Positions 8,751-17,533 of a stretch of 64,000 bases of DNA are shown piece after piece. Position numbers and translations under genes: made by a program. Each line of letters starts with the position of its first letter. Positions within the stretch are counted from its first letter, which is position 1. Source of the stretch: Flavobacteriales bacterium (GTDB taxonomy: Bacteria; Bacteroidota; Bacteroidia; Flavobacteriales_G; Salibacteraceae); NCBI GenBank assembly GCA_003499525.1, contig DNTB01000021.1:1-64000 (forward strand). The letters are read 5' to 3'. Under the pieces are notes generated by a model. That model saw nothing but the letters and a program-made list of their open reading frames with translations, was not told where the DNA came from and did no database searches.

Positions 8751-8758
8751 TACATTTG
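8751..8758 (+). promoter_or_regulatory. Bacteroidota -7 element upstream of the mutL operon
   Basis: TACATTTG followed by C matches the Bacteroidota sigma-70 -7 consensus TAnnTTTG and lies 14 bases before the ATG at 8773. I see no clear -33 TTG at the right distance. It would drive the small membrane protein gene and mutL. Confidence 0.45.
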
Positions 8759-8772
8759 CTCAAATTTCAATC

Positions 8773-9069
8773 ATGCGTCTTAGCGTCTTTAATATCAGAA
8801 AACCCAAGAGGTTTGACTATACTCCCCGGTATTATGATGAACGAAAGGAGAACCTCGAGCAGAGAATTGCTCAAATAAAACGAGAAATGGATGGTGCATC
8901 GCCGGACTATGACGGAAAGGATGCATTGCGGGGTAGAATTCGTCAGGCATGGAACCTTGAAAAGGAACGAAAATCCATTTCATGGAAATCTAATGTGAGA
9001 GTATTTGTGATAGCGGCTATTCTTTTCATCGCCTTTTATATTTTCTTTTATTCTGACATCAAGTTTTAA
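8773..9069 (+). CDS. Small membrane protein upstream of mutL
   Basis: A 98-residue protein: a basic, charged N-terminal region (KRFDYTPRYYDERKENLEQRI, a helical segment rich in Arg/Glu) and one C-terminal transmembrane helix (about 76-92, VFVIAAILFIAFYIFFY). The expected topology is N-in tail-anchored. Short proteins of this design often precede mutL in Bacteroidota, but I know of no function. The gap to mutL is 16 bases, so the two are probably co-transcribed from the -7 element at 8751. Confidence 0.75.
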   Translation: MRLSVFNIRKPKRFDYTPRYYDERKENLEQRIAQIKREMDGASPDYDGKDALRGRIRQAWNLEKERKSISWKSNVRVFVIAAILFIAFYIFFYSDIKF

Positions 9070-9085
9070 TTCGGTTTACGCTAAG

Positions 9086-10843
9086 ATGAGTGATATTATA
9101 AGATTACTTCCTGACAGTATCGCCAATCAAATTGCTGCTGGGGAGGTTATTCAAAGGCCTGCATCTGTTGTAAAAGAACTTTTAGAAAATGCAATTGACG
9201 CTCAGAGCACGAGGATAGAAGTAACGGTAAAAGATGCAGGCAAAACCCTAATTTCCGTTTTGGACAATGGAAATGGCATGTCGGACACTGATGCCCGTAT
9301 GTCATTGGAGCGGCACGCTACTTCGAAAATATCTTCTGCCGATGATCTATTTCGTATAAAAACTAAAGGGTTTCGTGGAGAAGCGCTGCCTTCTATTGCC
9401 TCTATATCAAACATGAGATTAAATACTAGAAGCAGTAGTTCCGAAATTGGCACCCAAATCAAGATCTCCGGTGGAAAACTGGAATCCCAGGAGCCTTTTT
9501 CTACAACTCAGGGAACACAACTAGTAGTTAAAGACCTTTTTCATAATGTACCTGCCCGACGAAAATTTCTAAAGTCTGACCGGATTGAGATGAAGCACAT
9601 CATCGATGAGTTTGAGCGCGTTGCTCTATCCCATCCTGAGGTACATTTTCAGCTGAATAGTAATGGAAATGAGTTGTTTCATCTTCCTAAAACCAATCTC
9701 AGACAACGAATAGTGGCAGTTTTCGGTAAGAAATACAATGACCTGCTCGTCCCTTTGAACTCTGAAACGCAAATGGCAGCATTCAGTGGGTTTATTGTCA
9801 AGCCCGAGGGAGCCCGTAAAAGACGTGGTGACCAATTCTTTTTTGTGAATCGCAGATTCATAAAATCTCCTTCCCTTCATCATCAGGTGGCCGCTGCGTT
9901 TTATGAATTACTGGCTCCTGAAATGATTCCGGGTTACTTTATCAATATTGACATTGCCCCAGAACACATTGACATTAACATTCATCCAACTAAAACAGAA
10001 ATTAAGTTCGAGGACGAAAGAGCTATTGGGTTGCTTCTGCAATCCGCGGTAAAACAAAGTCTTGGAATGTACAGTGTGCGCCCCGAGCTTGATTTTGAAC
10101 GTGAAAATAGTTTTGAGTTGCCTTCGGACATAAAGAATAGTCTTCCTAAGCCACCTTCCATTAGCATTGACCCTACTTTCAATCCTTTTGATCAAGGTAA
10201 ATCCAGCAAGAGACAAATTGCGGCCACGGAACAATTTTATTCGGAAAACCAAAGCAAACTCAATTATGAAAACCGAAATGAAGCAGTTAGCAATAAGATA
10301 ATTCAAATCAGACGCAAGTATATTCTTGCACCAGCTGACTCTGGAATTTTAGTAGTAAATCAGTATCGAGCTCATTATTCTGTACTATACGATCAGATTC
10401 TGGAACGTATTGAGCGAAAAAAGCAGCATACTCAATTGTTAGCATTTCCGGAGTCGGTCTCTGTTGGGCACAGAGATGTGGAAAATATCAAAGTATGGAT
10501 GGATATTTTTAGCAATCTTGGGTTTGACCTCGAGCTTTTTGGCAATGAAAAATTCGTCGTACGCGGGATTCCGGACTTTGCAGTAGCAAAGAATGCAGCT
10601 GAGCTTATCACTGAACTGCTCAGTGCAGCAGAATTGGATAAGAAAAACCTCAGTCAAGCCGCGGTTTCTCTGGAGCTGGCCAAACGTACGAGCATCCAAA
10701 CCGGACAAAAACTGAATTCGACTGAAATGGAATCATTGATAAATGATTTATTTGCACGCGCTACGCCTGAAAGAACACCTGACGGTAGATTAACGTTCGT
10801 AGTGTGGAAATCGGAAGAATTGGATCAAAGATTTAAGCATTAA
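9086..10843 (+). CDS. mutL: DNA mismatch repair protein MutL
   Basis: 585 residues. The N-terminal GHKL ATPase is complete: Glu31 and Asn35 in KELLENAIDA, DNGNGM (60-65), and GFRGEALPSI (from 95). The transducer domain follows to about residue 330, with NRRFIKSP and DINIHPTKTEIKF. A Ser/Pro linker leads to a C-terminal dimerisation domain (about 395-585). In MutL endonucleases that domain carries DQHAAHER; here the equivalent reads NQYRAHYS (425-432), losing Asp, the first His and Glu. The later metal-site motifs are also altered (Ala532-Lys-Arg; TPDGRLTF). The protein probably keeps ATP-driven clamp and matchmaker functions but may lack the MutLalpha-type nickase. First large gene of a same-strand run; the next gene starts 3 bases after its stop. 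Confidence 0.96.
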   Translation: MSDIIRLLPDSIANQIAAGEVIQRPASVVKELLENAIDAQSTRIEVTVKDAGKTLISVLDNGNGMSDTDARMSLERHATSKISSADDLFRIKTKGFRGEALPSIASISNMRLNTRSSSSEIGTQIKISGGKLESQEPFSTTQGTQLVVKDLFHNVPARRKFLKSDRIEMKHIIDEFERVALSHPEVHFQLNSNGNELFHLPKTNLRQRIVAVFGKKYNDLLVPLNSETQMAAFSGFIVKPEGARKRRGDQFFFVNRRFIKSPSLHHQVAAAFYELLAPEMIPGYFINIDIAPEHIDINIHPTKTEIKFEDERAIGLLLQSAVKQSLGMYSVRPELDFERENSFELPSDIKNSLPKPPSISIDPTFNPFDQGKSSKRQIAATEQFYSENQSKLNYENRNEAVSNKIIQIRRKYILAPADSGILVVNQYRAHYSVLYDQILERIERKKQHTQLLAFPESVSVGHRDVENIKVWMDIFSNLGFDLELFGNEKFVVRGIPDFAVAKNAAELITELLSAAELDKKNLSQAAVSLELAKRTSIQTGQKLNSTEMESLINDLFARATPERTPDGRLTFVVWKSEELDQRFKH

Positions 10844-10846
10844 CAC

Positions 10847-11716
10847 ATGTCGCAATACCGAACAACCGGATTTAGTTTACTTCCTCCCGTTGTAAAGAAC
10901 TTACTGATAATCAACATCTTGCTCTTTATTGCAACCGAAACTTTAGCATCACAATTCGGTTATGATTTGAGTTACAAACTGGGGCTGCACTGGATTGGTT
11001 CTGATGCTTTCGAACCCTATCAGGTCATCACCTACATGTTCATGCACGGTTCTTTTGAGCACATTTTCTTCAACATGTTTGCAGTTTGGATGTTTGGATC
11101 TGCTATTGAGAATACCTGGGGAGCAAAAAAATTTCTCACCTATTACATATTGACTGGCATTGGGGCAGCTGTATTGCATTACGTCATTGTTTACTTTCAG
11201 GATATCCAGCCTTTTTTGGCTTTTACAGATGCGTTCCTGGCAGATCCGAGTCAGGATTCTCTAAAGGCTGTTTTCGAAAATGTAGGTGATCTGTCGATGT
11301 ACTTGAGGACTGAAACTATGCTCAACTTATACAATGATGCAGTCCCTTCATTAAACAAGGTTATTGCAGGTGTTGGCACACAAGACGACCTGGAAATAGC
11401 CTACAACTTTATGGATGTATTTCGCGGGTATTATCTGAACCTGCCAAATGTCGTTGGTGCTTCAGGTTCATTATTTGGAATACTACTCGCCTTTGGAATG
11501 TTGTTTCCCAATGTTCATCTATTTCTAATATTCTTCCCAATCCCAATCAAGGCCAAGTATTTTGTGGCAGGGTACGGATTGATTGAATTAGTATCGGGCT
11601 TATCGAACAGCCCCGGAGATAATGTTGCGCATTTTGCACATCTGGGAGGTATGATTTTCGGATATTTCCTCATCCGTTTTTTTGGCTACGGCAGAACTAA
11701 CTTTCGTCAAAACTGA
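10847..11716 (+). CDS. Rhomboid family intramembrane serine protease
   Basis: 289 residues and polytopic. Rhomboid signatures: MHGSFEHIFFNMFAVWMFG in the L1/TM2 region, catalytic Ser206 in GASGS and catalytic His265 in AHLGG. Between the third helix and the active-site serine there is a long hydrophilic insertion (about residues 118-198) not seen in minimal rhomboids such as GlpG. It would lie in a loop and could be a substrate-gating or partner-binding element. The gene starts 3 bases after mutL and is followed 5 bases later by a second rhomboid gene. The catalytic dyad is intact, so an active protease is expected. Natural substrates are unknown. Confidence 0.95.
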   Translation: MSQYRTTGFSLLPPVVKNLLIINILLFIATETLASQFGYDLSYKLGLHWIGSDAFEPYQVITYMFMHGSFEHIFFNMFAVWMFGSAIENTWGAKKFLTYYILTGIGAAVLHYVIVYFQDIQPFLAFTDAFLADPSQDSLKAVFENVGDLSMYLRTETMLNLYNDAVPSLNKVIAGVGTQDDLEIAYNFMDVFRGYYLNLPNVVGASGSLFGILLAFGMLFPNVHLFLIFFPIPIKAKYFVAGYGLIELVSGLSNSPGDNVAHFAHLGGMIFGYFLIRFFGYGRTNFRQN

Positions 11717-11721
11717 AAACT

Positions 11722-12585
11722 GTGGATTTCATACTTGAAGACATCAAAAAGCTATTTAGAAACGGCAACTATGTTGGTCAAACCGTTTTGATCAATGCTG
11801 CTGTATTTCTGGTTCTCAATTTAGCTTTGGCATTCAGCCCCGCATCATGGGATTATACTATTCTAAGATGGTTAGGCCTATCAGCTGATATCCCCGAAAG
11901 TTTAATGAGAATTTGGGGTTACATCACCTACATGTTCGTTCATCAAAGGTTCTTTCATCTCTTATTTAATGTTCTCTGGCTCTATTGGATAGGTAGAATC
12001 CTGGCCGACATTTACGGGCAAAAGAGATATTTAGAAGTCTACTTACTCGGAGGATTATCAGGAGGTATTCTATTTGTTTTGGCTGCACAAATACTTCCCG
12101 GCATTTCGACCGATAATTTTCTTATTGGCGCATCGGGAAGTGTATTGGCTATACTCATCGCCACTGCTGTTTTACTCCCTGATTATACTATGAATCTTTT
12201 GTTTTTTGGGCCTGTTCGTCTTAAGTACATCGCATTGGTTGGCTTTATCCTCTCTACCCTGCTCGATTTAAATCAAAACACCGGTGGAAAAGTAGCTCAT
12301 ATGGGCGGGGCCTTATACGGTGCGGTTTATGCGCTACAATTGAGAAATGGAAGAGACATAAATGCTGGAGTTGTAGGTGCATGGAATCGCTTTGCGAAGC
12401 TTTTCAAACGCAAGCCAAAATTGAAGGTAGTTCACCGAAATAGCACAGGAAGTTCAAAGAGTATGAAGGATATTGACCGTCAGGCAAAGATTGACGCTAT
12501 TCTGGATAAAATATCATCCTCAGGCTACGATTCTCTATCTTCGGCGGAAAAGGACTTTCTGTTTAAGTTCAGCAACAAGGATTAA
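11722..12585 (+). CDS. Second rhomboid family intramembrane serine protease
   Basis: 287 residues, GTG start. A compact rhomboid core: MFVHQRFFHLLFNVLWLYWIG, catalytic Ser138 in GASGS and His193 in AHMGG. The long insertion of the upstream paralog is absent. A cytoplasmic, basic C-terminal tail (about 205-287, rich in Lys/Arg/Ser) ends with a short helical segment, SSAEKDFLFKFSNKD, which resembles the C-terminal tail of DUF6576-type rhomboids. It is part of the mutL run, 5 bases after the first rhomboid. The next gene's GTG start lies 1 base after its stop. Both dyad residues are present, so this is an active protease rather than a pseudoprotease. Confidence 0.93.
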   Translation: MDFILEDIKKLFRNGNYVGQTVLINAAVFLVLNLALAFSPASWDYTILRWLGLSADIPESLMRIWGYITYMFVHQRFFHLLFNVLWLYWIGRILADIYGQKRYLEVYLLGGLSGGILFVLAAQILPGISTDNFLIGASGSVLAILIATAVLLPDYTMNLLFFGPVRLKYIALVGFILSTLLDLNQNTGGKVAHMGGALYGAVYALQLRNGRDINAGVVGAWNRFAKLFKRKPKLKVVHRNSTGSSKSMKDIDRQAKIDAILDKISSSGYDSLSSAEKDFLFKFSNKD

Positions 12586-12586
12586 G

Positions 12587-13696
12587 GTGAAATGGGTTTC
12601 CTGGGGATTAAAACTCCTCTTTTTAATCAATATATTTCTGGCCGCTGGCTTCCTGATCTCTGGTTTTGCACCGAAGATTAGTCCTGTAAAAAGCGACATT
12701 CCTTTTCTATTCGGAATCATTTTTCCTTACCTATTGATTATCAATGTTTTATTTCTTTTATACTGGATCAGTACTTCAAAACTTTACTGGATATTATCAG
12801 GGGCTGTTATTGCGCTCAATTATTCTGGAATCAACGCGCTTTTTGCTCTCAACTTTGAAGAAAAGCCCGGATTCAATGAGAAAAACATATCCATTCAGGT
12901 GTTTAACGTAAGAGCCTTTAATCAGTTTAGATGGATCAATCATGATCAGGTTGGTGACAGTATCATGAATTACATCACGGAACAAAACGCCGATGTAGTT
13001 CTCTTTCAAGAGTTTCTTGATGAGATAAACGGGAGAAGCAAATACATCAGTACGCTTCAAAAACGAGGTTATAATTATTATCACCATGAGCCTCCCGGAG
13101 CCATGTTTGCAAAGAAAGATCAGGTATTTGGGATGGTGACATTTTCAAAGTTTCCCATCATTAGTGCAGGAAACTTGTACCACCCCCTGCATCCTCGTAA
13201 AGCAAAAGCAATATTCTCAGATATCGATATTGGCGGAGACACGGTTCGATTTTACAATATTCATCTCAATTCTGTAAGTATGGAGGTGAATGATTATTTA
13301 TTCATCAAAGAATTTGGCCGGGGGTTTTCCGATGCAACAATTAACTATGCCGTATATCTCATAGAGAAAATATTGCGCTCGGCTCGAGAAAGAGCTGCTG
13401 AAGTAGAAATGATAAGGAATCATCAGGATTCGTGTCCATATGATTACATATTGGTCGGAGATTTTAACGAACCTCCTCACACTTATGCGTATACCAATAT
13501 TCTCGGAGATGATCAGGATGCTTTTTTAGAAGCCGGACTAGGATTAGGACATACCTATCTTGGCGGGGCAAATATGCCCTCAATGAGGCTGGATTATGTT
13601 CTCGGCAGTTCAAATATTAAATGGACCTCCTACAGAACTGACCATGTCAAGCTCTCTGACCACTATCCCATTCAAGCTTCTTTTACATTACCCTAA
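12587..13696 (+). CDS. Membrane-anchored endonuclease/exonuclease/phosphatase (EEP) family protein
   Basis: The frame is open from 12473, but that part lies inside the rhomboid gene. I choose the GTG at 12587, 1 base after the rhomboid stop, giving 369 residues. The N-terminus has three hydrophobic helices (about residues 5-90). The EEP domain follows, with metal and catalytic motifs: VLFQEF (Glu), FYNIHLNS (His), LVGDFNEPPH (Asp/Asn), RLDYVLGS (Asp) and SDHYPI (terminal Asp-His). This membrane-anchored EEP architecture is common in Bacteroidota. The substrate (nucleic acid, phosphoinositide or lipid) is not evident. It is translationally close-coupled to the rhomboid pair. Confidence 0.9.
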   Translation: MKWVSWGLKLLFLINIFLAAGFLISGFAPKISPVKSDIPFLFGIIFPYLLIINVLFLLYWISTSKLYWILSGAVIALNYSGINALFALNFEEKPGFNEKNISIQVFNVRAFNQFRWINHDQVGDSIMNYITEQNADVVLFQEFLDEINGRSKYISTLQKRGYNYYHHEPPGAMFAKKDQVFGMVTFSKFPIISAGNLYHPLHPRKAKAIFSDIDIGGDTVRFYNIHLNSVSMEVNDYLFIKEFGRGFSDATINYAVYLIEKILRSARERAAEVEMIRNHQDSCPYDYILVGDFNEPPHTYAYTNILGDDQDAFLEAGLGLGHTYLGGANMPSMRLDYVLGSSNIKWTSYRTDHVKLSDHYPIQASFTLP

Positions 13697-13717
13697 ATCT
13701 GAACTTTTAGTTTTGGC

Positions 13718-13725
13718 TAATTTTG
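13718..13725 (+). promoter_or_regulatory. -7 element upstream of mtaB
   Basis: TAATTTTG matches TAnnTTTG and lies 10 bases before the ATG of mtaB, so the leader would be very short or absent. No convincing -33 TTG is present at 19-21 bases upstream. It may give mtaB/suhB/xseA expression independent of the mutL run. Confidence 0.4.
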
Positions 13726-13735
13726 CCGCCCGAGT

Positions 13736-15067
13736 ATGATTCCGTTCAAAACAGCTGCATATTACACTTTAGGATGCAAACTAAACTTTGCCGAAACTTC
13801 TGGAATCGCTAAAGATTTAGAAGCCTTCGGTTTGGCTCGTGTGAACTTTGATGAAGTGGCAGATATTTATGTCATTAATACTTGCAGTGTCACTGAAAAT
13901 GCAAATAGAAAATGCAGGAACATCGTTCGAAAAGCGAAGAAACAGAACCCTGACTCCAAAGTCATTGTCATTGGTTGTTATGCTCAACTCAAACCAAAGG
14001 AAATTGCTGATATAGAAGGGGTGAACCTTGTTTTAGGAGCGAATGAAAAATTTAATATTCCCAGATTACTGGAAGATCAGGATTTCAGCCTGAAAACTGT
14101 TTTGAGGGATAGAATATCAGAGGTAAACACCTTTCATTTGAGTTATTCGAGCGGAGATCGCACACGGAGCTTTCTCAAAGTTCAGGATGGCTGCGACTAT
14201 TTCTGCTCGTTTTGTACCATTCCTCTGGCTCGAGGTAAAAGCAGAAGTGCCCGTATTTCACAAGTAGTGAACCAGGCGGAGGAACTAGGTAAAATGGGAT
14301 ATAAGGAAGTAGTTCTAACAGGTGTAAATACAGGAGATTTTGGATCTGGAACGGATGAAAACTTCTATAAGCTCATACAAGCTCTTGAGCACACCTCAGT
14401 TCCGCGATACAGAGTCTCCAGTGTTGAGCCCAACCTGTTGACTAATGAGATTATAAAGTTCATGAGCAGCTCGAAGAAATTCGTTCCTCACTTCCATATT
14501 CCGCTACAATCAGGCTCTGATTTGCTCTTAAAATCAATGAAGCGCAAATACGATACTGACTACTACAAGTCACGTGTTTTGTTGATTAAAACTTTAATGC
14601 CTGAAGCATCTATTGGAATTGATGTAATCGTGGGATATCCGTGTGAAACTGAAAAAAAATTCAGTTCAACTCTCGAGTTTCTTAAGGATATTGAACCTGC
14701 TTATCTTCATGTTTTCAGCTACTCTGAAAGATTGAACACTGCTGCAATCCGAATGGATGGGAAGGTTTCTCAGGAAACTAAAGCTGCCAGGAGCGGAGTG
14801 CTTCGTATGCTGTCAGACAAGTTCAAAAGATCATTTTATCAAAAGAACATCAACACATACTATCAGGTGCTTTGGGAAGGTCAAAATGAAGAAAATCTAA
14901 TGTTTGGCTTAACTGAAAATTATATCAAGGTATCCCGACCATTTGATGCAGATCGAATCAATAAATTTGAAAGTATCGAACTAAAGACATTCAATCAGAC
15001 CGAAATGAGGTTCGAAGTATTAACTCCACAACCTAAAAAAAATGGATTACAGGAAATTATGTCTTAA
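13736..15067 (+). CDS. mtaB: tRNA t6A37 methylthiotransferase MtaB
   Basis: 443-residue radical SAM methylthiotransferase that converts t6A to ms2t6A at position 37 of tRNAs reading ANN codons. The N-terminal UPF0004 domain has three cluster cysteines, Cys14 (LGCKLN), Cys50 (NTCSVT) and Cys81 (IGCYAQ). The radical SAM motif Cys153-x3-Cys157-x2-Cys160 sits in QDGCDYFCSFC. The LGCKLN form with ENANRKCR fits MtaB rather than MiaB or RimO. A TRAM-like C-terminus is present. The gene overlaps suhB by 26 bases. Confidence 0.95.
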   Translation: MIPFKTAAYYTLGCKLNFAETSGIAKDLEAFGLARVNFDEVADIYVINTCSVTENANRKCRNIVRKAKKQNPDSKVIVIGCYAQLKPKEIADIEGVNLVLGANEKFNIPRLLEDQDFSLKTVLRDRISEVNTFHLSYSSGDRTRSFLKVQDGCDYFCSFCTIPLARGKSRSARISQVVNQAEELGKMGYKEVVLTGVNTGDFGSGTDENFYKLIQALEHTSVPRYRVSSVEPNLLTNEIIKFMSSSKKFVPHFHIPLQSGSDLLLKSMKRKYDTDYYKSRVLLIKTLMPEASIGIDVIVGYPCETEKKFSSTLEFLKDIEPAYLHVFSYSERLNTAAIRMDGKVSQETKAARSGVLRMLSDKFKRSFYQKNINTYYQVLWEGQNEENLMFGLTENYIKVSRPFDADRINKFESIELKTFNQTEMRFEVLTPQPKKNGLQEIMS

Positions 15068-15842
15068 TGCGATTGACATTATTCACAAAACAGGTGAATA
15101 CATAAAGCGCGAGAGTCAAGCATTTACTCAACAGATGGTGGAAACGAAGAGTCATAACAGTTTTGTTTCCTATGTTGATCTTAAAGCTGAACAGAGGCTG
15201 GTAGATGGTCTTGACAAACTGCTTCCGGAGGCTGGTTTTATCACTGAGGAAGAAACGATTAGAAAGTCAGGCGAGGTTTTTAATTGGGTGATCGACCCGT
15301 TAGACGGGACTACAAATTTCATCCATGGATTGCCCGTATATTCCATTAGCGTCGCATTGATGGAAAATGGAAAACCAGTAATAGGAATTGTTTACGAGGT
15401 TGAAAGACATGAAACTTTTTACACATGGGTCAACGGTGCGGCATATCGCAACGGGTATAAAATCAATGTCAGTTCAAGTCCCACTCTTTCAGAATCCCTC
15501 TTGGCTACAGGTTTCCCTTATCATGATTTTGCAATTATGGATTCCTATTTCGAAATACTGAAAGAGCTCCTTCCAAATACAAGGGGCCTGCGGAGGATGG
15601 GATCGGCAGCAATTGACCTGGCCTATGTAGCATGCGGAAGGTTCGATGCCTATTTTGAATACGGCCTTTCCCACTGGGATGTCGCAGCCGGTGCCTTTTT
15701 AGTGCAGCAAGCAGGTGGTGTGGCTGGTCGGTTTGAAGAGAACTCCAAACATTCTACCGGAGATCAAATACTGGCCAGCAATGGAAAAATACATCAAGAA
15801 ATTTTGTCCATCATAACAGAAAAAATGATGGCAAGTGAGTAA
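15042..15842 (+). CDS. suhB: Inositol monophosphatase family protein
   Basis: 266 residues, FIG superfamily metal-dependent phosphatase. Metal-site motifs are complete: GFITEEE (Glu69/70), DPLDGTTNF (85-93) and SHWDVAAGAFLVQQAGG (Asp213). This is the inositol-1-monophosphatase/SuhB branch by motif spacing and length. In bacteria such enzymes hydrolyse inositol phosphates or related sugar phosphates, and E. coli SuhB also acts in rRNA antitermination. The role here is not resolved. The ATG lies inside mtaB (26-base overlap), and the end overlaps the GTG of xseA by 8 bases. Confidence 0.93.
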   Translation: MDYRKLCLNAIDIIHKTGEYIKRESQAFTQQMVETKSHNSFVSYVDLKAEQRLVDGLDKLLPEAGFITEEETIRKSGEVFNWVIDPLDGTTNFIHGLPVYSISVALMENGKPVIGIVYEVERHETFYTWVNGAAYRNGYKINVSSSPTLSESLLATGFPYHDFAIMDSYFEILKELLPNTRGLRRMGSAAIDLAYVACGRFDAYFEYGLSHWDVAAGAFLVQQAGGVAGRFEENSKHSTGDQILASNGKIHQEILSIITEKMMASE

Positions 15843-17208
15843 AGAAACCATCAGATCATACTCACTCTCTAAATTAGCGAGTAGTATTCAAACTGTTCTT
15901 GCTAAATCTTACACGCACTCTTACTGGGTAAAGGCAGAAATTCACAAACTCAACTACTATCCTCATAGCGGTCATTGTTATCCTGAATTGATCGAAAAAA
16001 AAGACAACAAAGTTGTGGCGCAGTTCCGAAGTACACTTTGGGCTGACACCTTTTTAAGACTGAGCGGAAAGTTCAAACACTACACAGGTGAGGAAATCAG
16101 CGATAACATGAGCGTACTTATTCAGGTTCGTGTAAATTATCAACCGGTGTATGGAATTTCCCTGAATATCATTGATATTGATCCGTCGTTTTCCCTTGGC
16201 TCATTGGAGAAAGAAAAGCAAGAAACCATTGAGCATCTAATGAGAAAGGGGTTGTTTCAAAAAAACAAATCTCTCAGCCTGCCTGATCTGCCGAATAGAG
16301 CTGCAATCATATCTGTATCAACCAGTAAAGGATATCACGATTTTTTATCAGTAATAAACGAAAAGCTCGCATATTTCAATTTCTCACACGAGCTATTTCC
16401 AGCATTACTTCAAGGTGAAAGGGCCATGCAAAGCATTTCAGAACAGTTGAAAATCATTTCCAGCCGTTCTTCTGACTTTGATTTGGTATACATCATACGG
16501 GGTGGCGGAGGTGAAACAGGTCTTCATAGCTATAACAAGCTTGAACTTGCGGAGCAAGTAGCACACTGCCCTATTCCCGTAGTTACAGGAATAGGTCATG
16601 CTACCAACGAAACCGTCGTGGAGATGATTTCAAAAGTGAATCGAATCACTCCTACTGAGGTGGCCAACTTTACCGTTGACTTATTCCTTAGTGCGGAACG
16701 CAGATTCGAAAATATTCAAGACCATATTGAGCATTTAGTTCTGAACCAGGTTAGGGAAGAATCAAACCGTTTAAATCAGCTACATCAAGTGATTATGCGG
16801 CAGGTACAATGGCACCAAAAAAGTAGTCTTCTGAAGCTGGAGCAGCATTCTCGTGACATACAACAAATGATGCAATGGAAGCTTTCAGAAAAACATCAGA
16901 CTTTATCATTCCTCGAAAAACTAATAGGAAAGAAGTCGTTTTATTTGCTTGATTATCAGAAAAATAAAGTACTATCCTTGTCAAATATCCTTGCGGATAA
17001 ATTCGACGAGAAAGGAAAAAAAGAACTGGAAAAACTAAACACGCTTTCAAGGTTTATTCAGGCAGTGGATCCACAAACAGTTTTGAAAAGAGGGTTCTCA
17101 ATTACCCGGCACAAAGGGGATATCGTAACCGATAAAGCGAAAGTCAAGACGGGCGATATAATAGAAACGCAACTCTCGAAAGGGATGATCAAATCCAATA
17201 TCAAATAG
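15835..17208 (+). CDS. xseA: Exodeoxyribonuclease VII large subunit
   Basis: 457 residues, GTG start overlapping suhB. An N-terminal OB-fold (about 8-105, YWVKAEIHKLNYYPHSGHCY, the usual site for ssDNA binding) is followed by the catalytic domain: AIISVSTSKGYHDF, IRGGGGETGLHSYN and PVVTGIGHATNETVVE. A long coiled coil (about 285-400) for small-subunit binding and a C-terminal strand segment (LKRGFSITRHKG) complete the fold. It degrades single-stranded DNA together with XseB, encoded 45 bases downstream. The family signature GIGHE reads GIGHA here, a small deviation. Confidence 0.95.
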   Translation: MSKETIRSYSLSKLASSIQTVLAKSYTHSYWVKAEIHKLNYYPHSGHCYPELIEKKDNKVVAQFRSTLWADTFLRLSGKFKHYTGEEISDNMSVLIQVRVNYQPVYGISLNIIDIDPSFSLGSLEKEKQETIEHLMRKGLFQKNKSLSLPDLPNRAAIISVSTSKGYHDFLSVINEKLAYFNFSHELFPALLQGERAMQSISEQLKIISSRSSDFDLVYIIRGGGGETGLHSYNKLELAEQVAHCPIPVVTGIGHATNETVVEMISKVNRITPTEVANFTVDLFLSAERRFENIQDHIEHLVLNQVREESNRLNQLHQVIMRQVQWHQKSSLLKLEQHSRDIQQMMQWKLSEKHQTLSFLEKLIGKKSFYLLDYQKNKVLSLSNILADKFDEKGKKELEKLNTLSRFIQAVDPQTVLKRGFSITRHKGDIVTDKAKVKTGDIIETQLSKGMIKSNIK

Positions 17209-17253
17209 CTATATTCGAATTACCCATGTTCTCTATTCGTTACTTTCGTTATC

Positions 17254-17475
17254 ATGGCAAAAAAGTTAAATACAAAAGATCTTAAATACTCTGAAGCAAT
17301 TGAGCAGCTCGAAGAAATTCAGGCGGCATTGGAGAATGATGAAATCTCCGTAGACGAGCTTTCAGAAAAAGTCAGGTACGCGTCGGAATTACTCTCTTTT
17401 TGTAAGCAAAAACTGTACAAAACCGAAGAGGAAGTCTCTCAGGTTTTGGATGATTTAAGAGGGGACTCAGACTAG
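17254..17475 (+). CDS. xseB: Exodeoxyribonuclease VII small subunit
   Basis: 73 residues, the normal size for XseB. The helical hairpin pattern is typical: KYSEAIEQLEEIQAALENDEISVDELSEKVRYASELLSFCKQKL. It binds the XseA coiled coil and is required for the nuclease. The gene lies 45 bases after xseA. A near-consensus -7 element (TACTTTCG, about 17240) lies just upstream. Confidence 0.94.
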   Translation: MAKKLNTKDLKYSEAIEQLEEIQAALENDEISVDELSEKVRYASELLSFCKQKLYKTEEEVSQVLDDLRGDSD

Positions 17476-17533
17476 CCAAAGTCACATTACCTATAGTCCT
17501 TATTCTGTATTTTAGTCCGAGATTAAAGACCCT

